Shown: piece after piece, positions 8,775 through 17,198 of the stretch
Position numbering within the stretch: the first letter of the stretch is position 1
Layout of the letters: each line of letters opens with the position of its first letter
DNA from: CAYXAA01 sp964462985
Lineage (GTDB): Bacteria; Pseudomonadota; Alphaproteobacteria; Rhizobiales; Stappiaceae
Direction of reading: 5' to 3'
NCBI GenBank assembly: GCA_964462985.1
Contig: CAYXAA010000031.1
Span: 1 to 52,396, forward strand
Length of the DNA stretch: 52,396 bases
The notes under the pieces: model-generated
Databases searched by the model: none
Told to the model about the DNA's origin: nothing
The model's input: the letters and a program-made list of their open reading frames with translations, nothing else
Made by a program: the position numbers and the translations under genes

Positions 8775-8928
8775 GAGGCCTGCGCCCGTCACCGGACGCT
8801 GATCAGGCCCTAGGCAATTCTGCCACAGTGCCGGCGCTCCGTACTACGCCGCCATCTCGGGCGTCGACAAATCACCGCACAGGTCGACATACTTCGGTTC
8901 ATACTCGATTCAGGCTCGAGGTGCGGGC

Positions 8929-9648
8929 GTGCGGTTCATGGAATGGGCGGGGGTTGAGCGGCCTCATCCGCTCGAAAACTCGGTGGTGGCAGGGAGCGTT
9001 TCCCGGCGCAGTCTGATCATAGGATTGCCGCTGGTTCTGGCCGCGTGCCAGAGCAAGAGCCGCAAGCTTGAGCAGGCCGGCTTGACCGCGGCAGCCGACG
9101 GCGCGCCCGACTATGCCCTGGCTTACGGCCCGATCAAGGATGGCGGCTTCTCACTGCCGGCGATCCCGTACCAGAAGTTCGACCCGCAGTTCTTGCGCCA
9201 GACCGTGTATTATCCGACCCGGTATCCTGTCGGCACGATCGTGGTCGATCCGCATGCCAAGCACCTCTATCTGATCCAGCCCGGCGGACGCGCGATCCGG
9301 TACGGCATCGGCGTTGGGCGCGAGGGTTTCGCCTGGAACGGCGAGGCAGTGATCGGCTACAAGCGGGAATGGCCGAAGTGGTTTCCGCCGGACGAGATGA
9401 TCGCCCGCGATCCCAAGCTCGAGAAGTACCGGGATGGTCAGGAGGGGGGCCCCGACAATCCGATCGGAGCACGCGGTCTCTATCTCTGGCAGGGCAACAA
9501 GGACACGCTCTACCGCATCCACGGCACCAATGTTCCGTCGAGCATCGGGACAAATGCGTCGAGCGGATGCATCCGGATGTGGCAGCAGGACATCATCGAT
9601 CTCTATAACCGGGTCGAGGTCGGGACCAAGGTCGTGGTGCTCGGTTAG
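8929..9648 (+). CDS. L,D-transpeptidase (YkuD) lipoprotein
   Basis: A periplasmic enzyme that would make 3-3 peptidoglycan crosslinks or attach proteins to the wall. The 239-aa precursor has a signal with Arg-Arg (SRRSLIIG) and a lipobox LVLAAC near residue 39, so it is likely a lipoprotein. The YkuD domain spans about 95-239 and shows HGTN and the catalytic SSGCIRM (Cys nucleophile). VVDPHAKHLYLI and GVGREGFAWNG match the family core. The start is GTG; an in-frame ATG at 8938 is an alternative. Its end overlaps the end of the convergent cyclase gene by four bases. Confidence 0.93.
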   Translation: MRFMEWAGVERPHPLENSVVAGSVSRRSLIIGLPLVLAACQSKSRKLEQAGLTAAADGAPDYALAYGPIKDGGFSLPAIPYQKFDPQFLRQTVYYPTRYPVGTIVVDPHAKHLYLIQPGGRAIRYGIGVGREGFAWNGEAVIGYKREWPKWFPPDEMIARDPKLEKYRDGQEGGPDNPIGARGLYLWQGNKDTLYRIHGTNVPSSIGTNASSGCIRMWQQDIIDLYNRVEVGTKVVVLG

Positions 9649-11660
9649 CCGGCCGCAGCCTCCGACAGGGCAGGGGCAGCAGCGAGCACTTCGAACACCT
9701 CGAGCTCGCGGGCACGTCCCTTGGCCTGTGCCTTTCCGAGCGGCCGGAACCGGATCGTGTCACCACACTGCGCCACGACCGAGCCGCTTGCCAGAATTGC
9801 CGTCCCATAGTCCTTGTTCATGCCCTCGAGCCGGGAGGCGACGTTCACGGTGTCGCCCATGGCAGTGTATTGCAGCCGATCGCGGGCGCCGACGTTACCG
9901 ACGAGGGCGATGCCGGAATGAATGCCGTAGCGCGTGCGGAACTGCGGCAGACCCTTGATGCGCTGTTCGAGATTGTAGGCATGCAGCTTGGCTTCCACGG
10001 CAAGAGCGCAGAGACAGGCCTTCTCGGCATGACGCGGCTCCTCGGCAGGAGCATTCCACATCGCGAAGACGGAATCGCCGTTGAACTGGATAATTGCGCC
10101 GCCGTGTTCTTCGACCGTCTCGCCGAAAATATCGAAGTAGTCCGACAGCATCGCGACGACCTCTTCGGGGCTGAGACGTTCGCTGATGGTGGTGAAATCG
10201 TAGATGTCGGAGAACAGCGCCGTGACCTCCTGGCGCTTCGCTGCTCGTCCAGCAAAGGCACCCGCCTGAAAGCCTTCGCGCACGACCTCGCGTGGAACAT
10301 AAAGCGTGAAGCTTGCGATCGCGTCGCGTGCCCGGTTCAGGGCAGTGCCAAGCATGGAGATCTCACTGACGTGGGTGGAGACCTCGACGGGCGTGGCGAA
10401 GTCGAGCATCTGCAGGCGATCGGCGCTTGCCGTCAGCTCGTTGAGCGAACGGGTTATCCAGCGCGCCATAAGCAGCGCCGCAATGACCGCGAGCGCGACC
10501 AGCGCTGCGGAGACCATTACGCCGTGACGCAGGGCCGTGAGTGCGGGCGCCAGCAGCTCGTCGAGCGGCGCCGCGACGACGATCCGGTGGCCAGACAGGA
10601 CGAGGGCAGAGCGGATCGGTGTCACCGTCGCAAGGTAATTGCGGCCGTCCACGGTGACGATCCGCGCATTTCCGTCGCCCCAGTTGCCGGAATGCACCGC
10701 CTCGGCCAGTGGATCGGATGCCAGTTGCTGAGCAGTTCCGTCCTCGCTCTTTGCGGAGAGCAGACGCCGCATCATACCCGGGTCGGAATGGATGACCGGA
10801 CGGCCGGACGCATCGACAATGAAGGCGACCGTCTCCGGTGTCATCCGCTCCGCCCCCAGAAAGGTCTGGATCGCTTCCATCAGGATGTCGGCCCCAATGA
10901 CAACCGTCGGGTCGTGGGTGTGCCGCTGCGCCACGGTTACGCCGAGGGCGTGCGTCGTCGCCATTTCGTAAGGCCCGACCGAGATGGGGCTGTCCTGGGC
11001 TCGGGCCCCGCGATACCACGGGCGAAGGCGCGGGTCGTAGTCCGTCGGATCTGCAGAGCCTTCGGCCACCGTGCGCCCTGCGGCATTCAGGAACATGACC
11101 CGGCTAAGACGCTCGCTGCTGCCAAGGGGGCCCATCAGCCGCACCGCGATTGCGGCGTCATCGGGCGCCCGCAGCGTCTTGCGCCAGGCGGTGGCGTCGA
11201 GATCGACGACATGGAAGAAGGCGCCGTCGCGGTATCCAACATAGACACCGTCGATATGCGGCGAGCGCAAGACCGCATCGCGCAGGATCGCAATCTTGTC
11301 GTCAATCCGCTCGGGCGGCGGCACCAGGAACGCATTGGCAACGGAGGCGACCATGTCGACCAGGGTCACGGTGTCGCCGGACAGGATTCCGAATCGGTCG
11401 ACGAGGCGCTCGGAGAAGACGCGCATGCCGGTCCTGGCCTCCGCGATCGCGGCTTCGCGGCCGCGGCGGAACTCCAGGCCGATCAGTGCTGCGGAGAGGA
11501 TAACGAGAAGAGCGACGATCGCGATACCGAGGAGCCAGCGAAGCGGGCGGGTCCACCGCTTGCCGCCCGGGTTGGATTGTTCAGCATCGATGCGTGGTTC
11601 CAAGGCCAAATGCCCCGAGTGTGGCCCCTCCTGTCCGACGCCGACAGGAGGGGCCTGCAA
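9645..11660 (-). CDS. membrane adenylate/guanylate cyclase with dCache and HAMP domains
   Basis: Probably makes cAMP (or cGMP) in response to an extracytoplasmic ligand. Order: membrane helix (about 40-62), periplasmic double-Cache-like sensor (about 75-365), second helix (HGVMVSAALVALAVIAALLMA), HAMP, and a class III cyclase domain (about 475-650). The metal-binding Asp residues are in ALFSDIYDFT and FNGDSVFAMW, and GDTVNVASRLE is present. The start is uncertain: the outermost codon used here is TTG, and codons 2-13 coincide with a 13-bp perfect hairpin that may end the rha transcript. TTG codons at 11609 or 11603 are plausible starts. Such cyclases are numerous in rhizobia. Confidence 0.9.
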   Translation of the reverse strand: MQAPPVGVGQEGPHSGHLALEPRIDAEQSNPGGKRWTRPLRWLLGIAIVALLVILSAALIGLEFRRGREAAIAEARTGMRVFSERLVDRFGILSGDTVTLVDMVASVANAFLVPPPERIDDKIAILRDAVLRSPHIDGVYVGYRDGAFFHVVDLDATAWRKTLRAPDDAAIAVRLMGPLGSSERLSRVMFLNAAGRTVAEGSADPTDYDPRLRPWYRGARAQDSPISVGPYEMATTHALGVTVAQRHTHDPTVVIGADILMEAIQTFLGAERMTPETVAFIVDASGRPVIHSDPGMMRRLLSAKSEDGTAQQLASDPLAEAVHSGNWGDGNARIVTVDGRNYLATVTPIRSALVLSGHRIVVAAPLDELLAPALTALRHGVMVSAALVALAVIAALLMARWITRSLNELTASADRLQMLDFATPVEVSTHVSEISMLGTALNRARDAIASFTLYVPREVVREGFQAGAFAGRAAKRQEVTALFSDIYDFTTISERLSPEEVVAMLSDYFDIFGETVEEHGGAIIQFNGDSVFAMWNAPAEEPRHAEKACLCALAVEAKLHAYNLEQRIKGLPQFRTRYGIHSGIALVGNVGARDRLQYTAMGDTVNVASRLEGMNKDYGTAILASGSVVAQCGDTIRFRPLGKAQAKGRARELEVFEVLAAAPALSEAAAG
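11623..11655. terminator. 13-bp perfect hairpin after rhaK, at the cyclase 5' end
   Basis: GGCCCCTCCTGTC (11623-11635) pairs perfectly with GACAGGAGGGGCC (11643-11655) around a 7-nt loop. It lies 122 bases beyond the rhaK stop in the direction of rha transcription and overlaps the first codons of the longest cyclase frame. There is no T run in either direction, so it could be a processing or attenuation element rather than a classical terminator. Confidence 0.5.
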
Positions 11661-11777
11661 AAATGTCGTCCGGCTGTCCCTGTTGTAGCGGATATCCTCT
11701 GAAGCGTCATGGAGATGTCGCGCGGCGGCAGAGGCGACGCATCGGCGGTTTCGGCCAGCATGCCTCGCCGCCGGCCG

Positions 11778-13154
11778 TTACGGATGCTGCGTCGCCTCGC
11801 GCCAGGCAGCGGCATAGCCTCGCCAGCGGTCATCCACCTGTTGGTCGGTCGTGGCATGTTGCGGCGCTGTCATCATCCGTGTGCCGGCCAGCAGCATTGC
11901 ACCGATGCTGGTACCGGTCGCCGAGCCGCATTGCGACCAAGTCGGGCGCCCCGTCGCCGCCCGCAGCATGGCGAGGTAAAGCGGATTTCCGGCAAACGGC
12001 CCCTCGACGACGATATCGCCCCTTGCACCGATCAGGTCGAGGCAGGTCGCCGACATCAGGGCGAGGTAGAAGGCGGCCGCAACGGCCGTTTCGCCCGGGC
12101 GGGGAGCGCGGCCGCCAAGCCAGCGCGCACGTCTGCGGGGGAAGGGGCCGGAACCTGGCTGCACGGCGGGCAGCAGCATCAGGCTTTCGTCCAGCACGGC
12201 GTCGAGATCGGCTTCGCTCCAGTTCGTTCCGGTCGTACCGGTCAGCTCCGCGTATTCGCGTCCGCCCATGAAGCGGGCGGAGGGCACGGGCGCGCCGAAG
12301 GCGTTGACATTGACGAGCGTGTCCCGAAGCGGATCGAGGGTGGGTATGACCGATCCTATTGCCATTGCAATCACCCATGTGCCGGTCGAGACGACGGCGA
12401 ACGGGGAGGGACGGGCATGGAGATGCGGCAGCAGCGATGCGTTGGAATCGTGGATGCCGCAATAGATCGGTGTGCCGGGGTCAACGCCGATCTTTGCGGC
12501 CACGTCGGGCCGGACCGGTCCGAGGCAGTCGTGGGCGCGGCGCAGCGGCGCCATCAGGCGGCGCCAGCCCATGCGGTCGACGAGGCTTGAGTAGTCCGCC
12601 GCGGACGGGTTCCACAGGTCGGTGTGACAGCCGAGCGACGTCATTTCGCTCGCCGCTACACCGCTGAGCCGATAGGCCCAGAACTGCGGATACATCAGGA
12701 TCGCGGCGGTTTCGGCGAATGCATCGGGAAACGTCCGGTGCTGCCAGAACAGCTGTGCTCCAAGATTGAGGCCGCCGGGAAGCGGCGGTGACCCCGTTTC
12801 CTCGAAGCTGGGGCGCACCAGATCATACGCTCCGCGCACCGTGTCGGGTCCCCCGTGCTCATAGTCGAGCACCGGGAGAGCCAGTGTGCCGTCGTCCCTG
12901 ACCAGCGCCGCAGTCGCGCCATGCGTCGTCACTGAGATCGCATCGATCCCGTGCTCGCGGTGAAGCGCAGAGAGGCCGTCGAGGACGAAGTCCCAGATCG
13001 CTGCGACGTCGTGATGCGGGTAGGGACCGGTCATCGCCGGCGGATTCGGCGCGATGCGCAGGGCGATTTCCGCCGGCCCGTCGGCCGCTACCAGCGCCAG
13101 CTTGACGTTGGTCTTGCCAATGTCGAGGACGGCAACGTGCCGATGTTCCTTCAT
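11778..13154 (-). CDS. rhaK: FGGY-family L-rhamnulokinase RhaK
   Basis: Would phosphorylate rhamnulose; in Rhizobium leguminosarum RhaK is also needed for ABC-mediated rhamnose uptake. The 458-aa FGGY kinase begins VAVLDIGKTNVKLAL (ATP-site phosphate loop) and contains VTTHGATAALV, GIHDSNASLLPHL and VSTGTWVIAMAIG, the usual landmarks of both actin-like lobes. ATG at 13154 lies two bases after the rhaU stop, so translation is probably coupled; a longer frame upstream is just rhaU in another frame. Last gene of the minus-strand rha unit. The order rhaR-S-T-P-Q-U-K is the rhizobial one. Confidence 0.92.
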   Translation of the reverse strand: MKEHRHVAVLDIGKTNVKLALVAADGPAEIALRIAPNPPAMTGPYPHHDVAAIWDFVLDGLSALHREHGIDAISVTTHGATAALVRDDGTLALPVLDYEHGGPDTVRGAYDLVRPSFEETGSPPLPGGLNLGAQLFWQHRTFPDAFAETAAILMYPQFWAYRLSGVAASEMTSLGCHTDLWNPSAADYSSLVDRMGWRRLMAPLRRAHDCLGPVRPDVAAKIGVDPGTPIYCGIHDSNASLLPHLHARPSPFAVVSTGTWVIAMAIGSVIPTLDPLRDTLVNVNAFGAPVPSARFMGGREYAELTGTTGTNWSEADLDAVLDESLMLLPAVQPGSGPFPRRRARWLGGRAPRPGETAVAAAFYLALMSATCLDLIGARGDIVVEGPFAGNPLYLAMLRAATGRPTWSQCGSATGTSIGAMLLAGTRMMTAPQHATTDQQVDDRWRGYAAAWREATQHP

Positions 13155-13156
13155 GG

Positions 13157-13474
13157 TCAATCCATGTGAAAGACAGTTTCGAGCGGTACGGCGACCGGCT
13201 CGTTGTCGGGCTTGGTGACCATGATGTCGGCCATGTATGCCCACCACCGTTGCATCACAGGATGGTTCGGCAGATCGTCCATCTTGTGATCGTCCGAACG
13301 CCACATCACGGCGAACAGAGTGTTGGTCTGTGCGTCGAGATGGATGGAGTAGTCGGAGATCCCCGCGTCTTGGAGCAGCGCCACGAGCTCCGGCCAGATC
13401 GCGTCATGCCGGCGCTTGTACTCGTCGCGCATGTCGGGATTGAGCGTCATCTTGAAGGCGAATTTTTCCGGCAT
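13157..13474 (-). CDS. rhaU: L-rhamnose mutarotase
   Basis: Interconverts the anomers of L-rhamnose (RhaU/RhaM family). The 105-aa dimeric-barrel protein has FKMTLNPDMRDEYKRRHDAIWPEL, DYSIHLDAQTNTLFAVM and HPVMQRWWAYMADIM, matching the family with its active-site His and the paired Trp residues. The start ATG overlaps the rhaQ stop (TGATG), and the stop is two bases before rhaK. Length is the family norm. Confidence 0.95.
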   Translation of the reverse strand: MPEKFAFKMTLNPDMRDEYKRRHDAIWPELVALLQDAGISDYSIHLDAQTNTLFAVMWRSDDHKMDDLPNHPVMQRWWAYMADIMVTKPDNEPVAVPLETVFHMD

Positions 13475-14484
13475 CAGCTCCCCCGCGCATTCTTGATCCG
13501 GCCCCAGATGATTGGCAGCGCGATCACGGTGATCAGCAGCAGGCCGATGAAGATCGACATGACGATGCCCGGCACGTTGAGCAGCCCGAGCCCGAAGGTG
13601 ACGAGACCCATGATGAAGGCGGCGAGCACCACGCCGGTGATCGAGCCGGCGCCGCCGAGGATGCTGACGCCGCCGAGCACCACCATGGTGATGACCTCCA
13701 GCTCGTAACCGGCGGCGATGGAGGGCCGCGTCGAGGCAAGGCGCGAGGTGATCAGCACGGCGGCCATCCCGGCCATCAGGCCGGTCAGGCAGAACAGGAT
13801 GAACTTCACCCGCTCGACGCGAATTCCGGAGAAGGCGGCAGCGGTGGGGTTGTTGCCGATCGCGAACACGACGCGGCCAAAGCTGGTGCGGTGAAGCACA
13901 AACCAGAACACGGCTGCGGCGGCAAGGAACAGGACGAACTCGAACGAGACGACCCAATAGACGTAGCCTTGGCCGAAGAAGGCGAAGCTGGACGGGTAGC
14001 CCTTGTAGGCTTGATCGCCGAGAATGATGTAGGCGATGCCGCGAAACAGGCTCATCGTGCCGATGGTGACGACGATCGACGGCAGGCCCAGCCGCGTCAC
14101 GAGCAGGCCGTTGAAGGCGCCGCAGGCGAGCCCGGTCCCGATGCCGATGACGACGAGCGCTGGGGTGCCGAAACCAGCCTGCACCGCCATGCCCATCAGG
14201 GTCGATGCGAGCGCGATGATTGCAGCCACCGAGAGGTCGATCTCACCCGAGATGATAAGCAGTGCCATTGCAAGCGCAATCAAACCCTTCTCGGTGAAAT
14301 TGAAAGTGAGATCTGAAAGGGACCAGGCATTCAGGAAATAAGGTGACGCGAGGCTGTTCAGGACGAAGATCGCGAGCGCGACCAGCACCAGCAGCGACTC
14401 CCAGCTGAACAGGGCCGAGCGGACGGGATGGTCGAGCCGGTCCGGAATCCGGCGCGGGCTTTCCGTGGTGTCGTAGGTCGTCAT
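13474..14484 (-). CDS. rhaQ: L-rhamnose ABC transporter permease RhaQ
   Basis: One of two inner-membrane permeases of a CUT2-class sugar importer. The 336-aa protein has about eight to ten hydrophobic helices and the family landmarks GEIDLSVAAIIALAS near the middle and GGVSILGGAGSITGVVLAAFIMGL towards the C terminus. It overlaps rhaP by four bases and rhaU by one. The start ATG is fixed by the overlap. Substrate assignment rests on the surrounding rha genes. Confidence 0.93.
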   Translation of the reverse strand: MTTYDTTESPRRIPDRLDHPVRSALFSWESLLVLVALAIFVLNSLASPYFLNAWSLSDLTFNFTEKGLIALAMALLIISGEIDLSVAAIIALASTLMGMAVQAGFGTPALVVIGIGTGLACGAFNGLLVTRLGLPSIVVTIGTMSLFRGIAYIILGDQAYKGYPSSFAFFGQGYVYWVVSFEFVLFLAAAAVFWFVLHRTSFGRVVFAIGNNPTAAAFSGIRVERVKFILFCLTGLMAGMAAVLITSRLASTRPSIAAGYELEVITMVVLGGVSILGGAGSITGVVLAAFIMGLVTFGLGLLNVPGIVMSIFIGLLLITVIALPIIWGRIKNARGS

Positions 14485-15458
14485 GCCGTGGCCGCCTTGC
14501 GCAGGATGATCCGCCCTTCCTTGCGCTCGCCGCGGGCGTTGAGAACGACGGCGAGGAGGATCGCGGCGCCCGAAATCGCGAGCTGCCAGAAGGGCGACAC
14601 ATTGATCACGGGTAGGGCAGTGTTGATGACGCCCAGGAACAGGGCCCCAAGCACTGCGCCGGCGATGCTGCCGATGCCCCCCGCAATCGAGATGCCGCCG
14701 ATGACGCAGGCGGCGATGATGGTCAGCTCATAGCCGTTGGCGACCTCGACGGAAGCGATAACGTAGCGGGAGACCCAGAGATAGCCGCAGAAGCCGGCGA
14801 CCAGCCCGGAGATGCAGAAGGCGATAAACTTGGTGCGGCCGACGTCGATGCCGGTGTAAACGGCGGCCGTCGGATTGATGCCGATGGCGTAGATCGCGCG
14901 TCCAAGCGGCGTGCGCGTCATCAGGACGTAAAAGACGGCAATCGCCGCAAGCGCCAGCCAGGACAGCACCGGCAGGCCCAGCACCACCCCGCGCTGAAGG
15001 TTGATGAATGCTGCGGACATCTGGTCAGCGTTCACCCAGGCGCCGCCCGAAAGCACGAAAGTCGCGCCGCGGAACACCGTCAGCGTGCCGAGCGTGACCA
15101 CGATTGGCGGAATGCCGAGCAGCCAGACCAGCAGGCCGTTGAACGCGCCGAGCGCCGCGCCGATCGCCATCGCGGCGACGACGAGCAGGCCAACGGGAAT
15201 CTCCGGGAAGGCCGCGTTGATCATCGCCACCGCCATGCCTGTGAAGGCGAGATTGGAGGCCATCGACAGGTCGATCGAGCGGGTGAGGATGACCACGGTC
15301 TGGCCGAGCGCCAGGATGATCAAAATCGAGGTGTCATTGAACACCCTGAGCAGGTTGCCGGGCGTGGAAAAGGCGGGGAAGCGCAGCGACACCAGAACAA
15401 TCAAGAGGGCGATCGCCGCCAAGAGCAGGGTTTCGCGGGACTTGAGAATGCGGATCAT
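14481..15458 (-). CDS. rhaP: L-rhamnose ABC transporter permease RhaP
   Basis: Second permease of the CUT2 rhamnose importer. The 325-aa polytopic protein shows TRSIDLSMASNLAFTGM, GTLTVFRGATFVLSGG and GGISIAGGIGSIAGAVLGALFLG, the conserved sites of RbsC-like permeases. It overlaps rhaT upstream and rhaQ downstream by four bases each, so the four genes are tightly coupled. It is a paralogue of RhaQ; the importer therefore probably uses a heterodimeric channel. Confidence 0.93.
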   Translation of the reverse strand: MIRILKSRETLLLAAIALLIVLVSLRFPAFSTPGNLLRVFNDTSILIILALGQTVVILTRSIDLSMASNLAFTGMAVAMINAAFPEIPVGLLVVAAMAIGAALGAFNGLLVWLLGIPPIVVTLGTLTVFRGATFVLSGGAWVNADQMSAAFINLQRGVVLGLPVLSWLALAAIAVFYVLMTRTPLGRAIYAIGINPTAAVYTGIDVGRTKFIAFCISGLVAGFCGYLWVSRYVIASVEVANGYELTIIAACVIGGISIAGGIGSIAGAVLGALFLGVINTALPVINVSPFWQLAISGAAILLAVVLNARGERKEGRIILRKAATA

Positions 15459-16996
15459 GACGCGATCCCCGCCGCCGCCCGCACCAGCGTCTCGGCGTCG
15501 AGGCCATCATTGTCGTATCGGGCCACGATCCGGCCCTCGCGCATGACGATGACGCGGTCGGACATGCCGAGGATCTCCGGGAGTTCAGAGGACACCATGA
15601 TCACCGACAGCCCTTCGGCAACGAGCTCGGCCATAAAGGCGTGCACCGCGGCCTTGGAGCCTATGTCGATGCCCTTGGTGGGCTCGTCGAGGATGATGAC
15701 CCGCGGCCGCGTGGCCAGCCATTTTGCGATCACCACCTTTTGCTGGTTGCCACCGGAGAGCGTGCCGACATCCTGGCTGAGCGACGAGGCCCGAAGGTCG
15801 AGGCGCTCGGCATAGGTCCGGGCGAGACGGAACTCCTCCGCGAGGCAGAGAATGCCGGATCTCGACGTGTTCCCGAGCGATGGCAAGGAGATGTTCTGGT
15901 AGATCGGCAGACCGATGACAACGCCCTGGCGGCCGCGCTCCTCCGGGACGTAGACGATGCCGGCCCCGACAGCATCCGCCGCCGATCGGGGTGCGATCGG
16001 CTTACCGTCAAGCGTAAGGGTACCGGCGCTGATCCGGGTCATGCCGGCGATCGCCTGCATGACCTCGCTGCGTCCGGCGCCGACGAGGCCATAGAAGCCG
16101 AGGATCTCGCCCTTGCGCAACTCGAAGGAGATGTCGTCGAACTCGGTCGGATGCGACAGGCCGGAGACCTTGAGCAGCGTGCCGCCGAATTGCGGCTTGC
16201 GCTCAGGGAAGATGGTGTTGACGGCGCGCCCGACCATCATGCGGACGATGTCGCGCTGCTCGGTCTCCGCGAGCAGGCCTTCGCCGACCATCTCTCCGTC
16301 GCGGAACACGGTGTAGCGGTCGGCGACGCGATAGATCTCGTCGAACTTGTGGCTGATGAACAGGATCGCCTTGCCCTCGGACTTGAGGAAGGCGATGAGC
16401 TGGAACAGCTCCTCGATTTCTTTGGCGGAAAGGGCCGCCGTGGGTTCATCCATGATGACGATCTGTGCATCGATGGACATGGCACGGGCGACGGCGACCA
16501 GGTGCTTGTTTGCGATGCCGAGATCGCGCAGCCGAGCGTCGGGGTCGATGTGTTTGGCGCCAAGCACGTCGAGAACCTCCCGCGCGCCGCGGCGCATCGT
16601 GGGCCAGTCGATCAGGTGAAGGCGGGTGCGCGGGGCATGGCCAAGAAAAATGTTCTCTGCGACCGTGAGGTCGTCAAACAGGACGGTTTCCTGGTGGATC
16701 GCGGTGATGCCGTGCGCGAAGGCAGCGTGTGCGCTCGGCAGGGTCACGGCCTCGCCGTCGATCCGGATTTCGCCTTCGTCCGGCTGATAGATCCCGGTCA
16801 GGATCTTGACCAGCGTCGACTTGCCGGCTCCGTTTTCGCCAATTAGCGCCGTCACCTGGCCGGGATAAAGGGCGAGACTGACGTTCGACAGAGCGCGGAC
16901 GCCGGGAAAACTCTTGCTGATCCCGGTGAGCGTCAGCCGTGGCGTCGTCTGAAGATCCGGCTTGCGGCTTCCCATGTACTGAGCCGTTGCATGCAT
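15455..16996 (-). CDS. rhaT: L-rhamnose ABC transporter ATP-binding protein RhaT
   Basis: Double-cassette ATPase of the rhamnose importer. The first cassette has Walker A GENGAGKST and Walker B IVIMDEPTAAL; the second has the degenerate Walker A GLVGAGRSE and the full signature LSGGNQQKVVIAKWL with VIILDEPTKGID. The signature region of the first cassette reads LGIANKHLVAVARAM instead of a recognisable LSGGQ. One degenerate half is typical of CUT2 ATPases. Length is 513 aa. The start could be ATG 16996 or 16975; neither has a strong ribosome binding site. It is separated from rhaS by 202 bases holding a stem-loop. Confidence 0.92.
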   Translation of the reverse strand: MHATAQYMGSRKPDLQTTPRLTLTGISKSFPGVRALSNVSLALYPGQVTALIGENGAGKSTLVKILTGIYQPDEGEIRIDGEAVTLPSAHAAFAHGITAIHQETVLFDDLTVAENIFLGHAPRTRLHLIDWPTMRRGAREVLDVLGAKHIDPDARLRDLGIANKHLVAVARAMSIDAQIVIMDEPTAALSAKEIEELFQLIAFLKSEGKAILFISHKFDEIYRVADRYTVFRDGEMVGEGLLAETEQRDIVRMMVGRAVNTIFPERKPQFGGTLLKVSGLSHPTEFDDISFELRKGEILGFYGLVGAGRSEVMQAIAGMTRISAGTLTLDGKPIAPRSAADAVGAGIVYVPEERGRQGVVIGLPIYQNISLPSLGNTSRSGILCLAEEFRLARTYAERLDLRASSLSQDVGTLSGGNQQKVVIAKWLATRPRVIILDEPTKGIDIGSKAAVHAFMAELVAEGLSVIMVSSELPEILGMSDRVIVMREGRIVARYDNDGLDAETLVRAAAGIAS

Positions 16997-17155
16997 GGTC
17001 GGTCGCCACTGCTTCGATTAGGTCGGCGGGGCGGTGTACGAGTTCTGCTACCGCGGCACTTCCTCCACAGAAAGGAGAAAGCTGGCCGCGGAATTCGAAC
17101 CTTCCGGCCGGGCCGCCGCATTAGCGCGACACGTCCGTGACCGGGGTCGCGTGGA

Positions 17156-17183
17156 GGACGGCGAAGGCTACGCATCGCCGTCC
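17156..17183. repeat. stem-loop between rhaS and rhaT
   Basis: GGACGGCGA (17156-17164) and TCGCCGTCC (17175-17183) form a perfect 9-bp stem with a 10-nt loop, 15 bases after the rhaS stop. There is no T run. Such hairpins after binding-protein genes often protect the upstream mRNA and lower expression of the membrane subunits; that role is inferred from position. Confidence 0.55.
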
Positions 17184-17198
17184 AACCGGCATCGACGC

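Noticed and set aside
9870..11702. 610-codon plus-strand open frame antisense to the cyclase
   Set aside because: Its translation is rich in Arg, His, Asp and Gly with no family-like segment, while the minus strand encodes a full dCache-HAMP-cyclase. It reflects high GC with few stops.
15641..16846. 401-codon plus-strand frame antisense to rhaT
   Set aside because: The opposite strand has both ATPase cassettes with Walker motifs; the plus frame is Asp/Ala/Val filler typical of a mirror frame.
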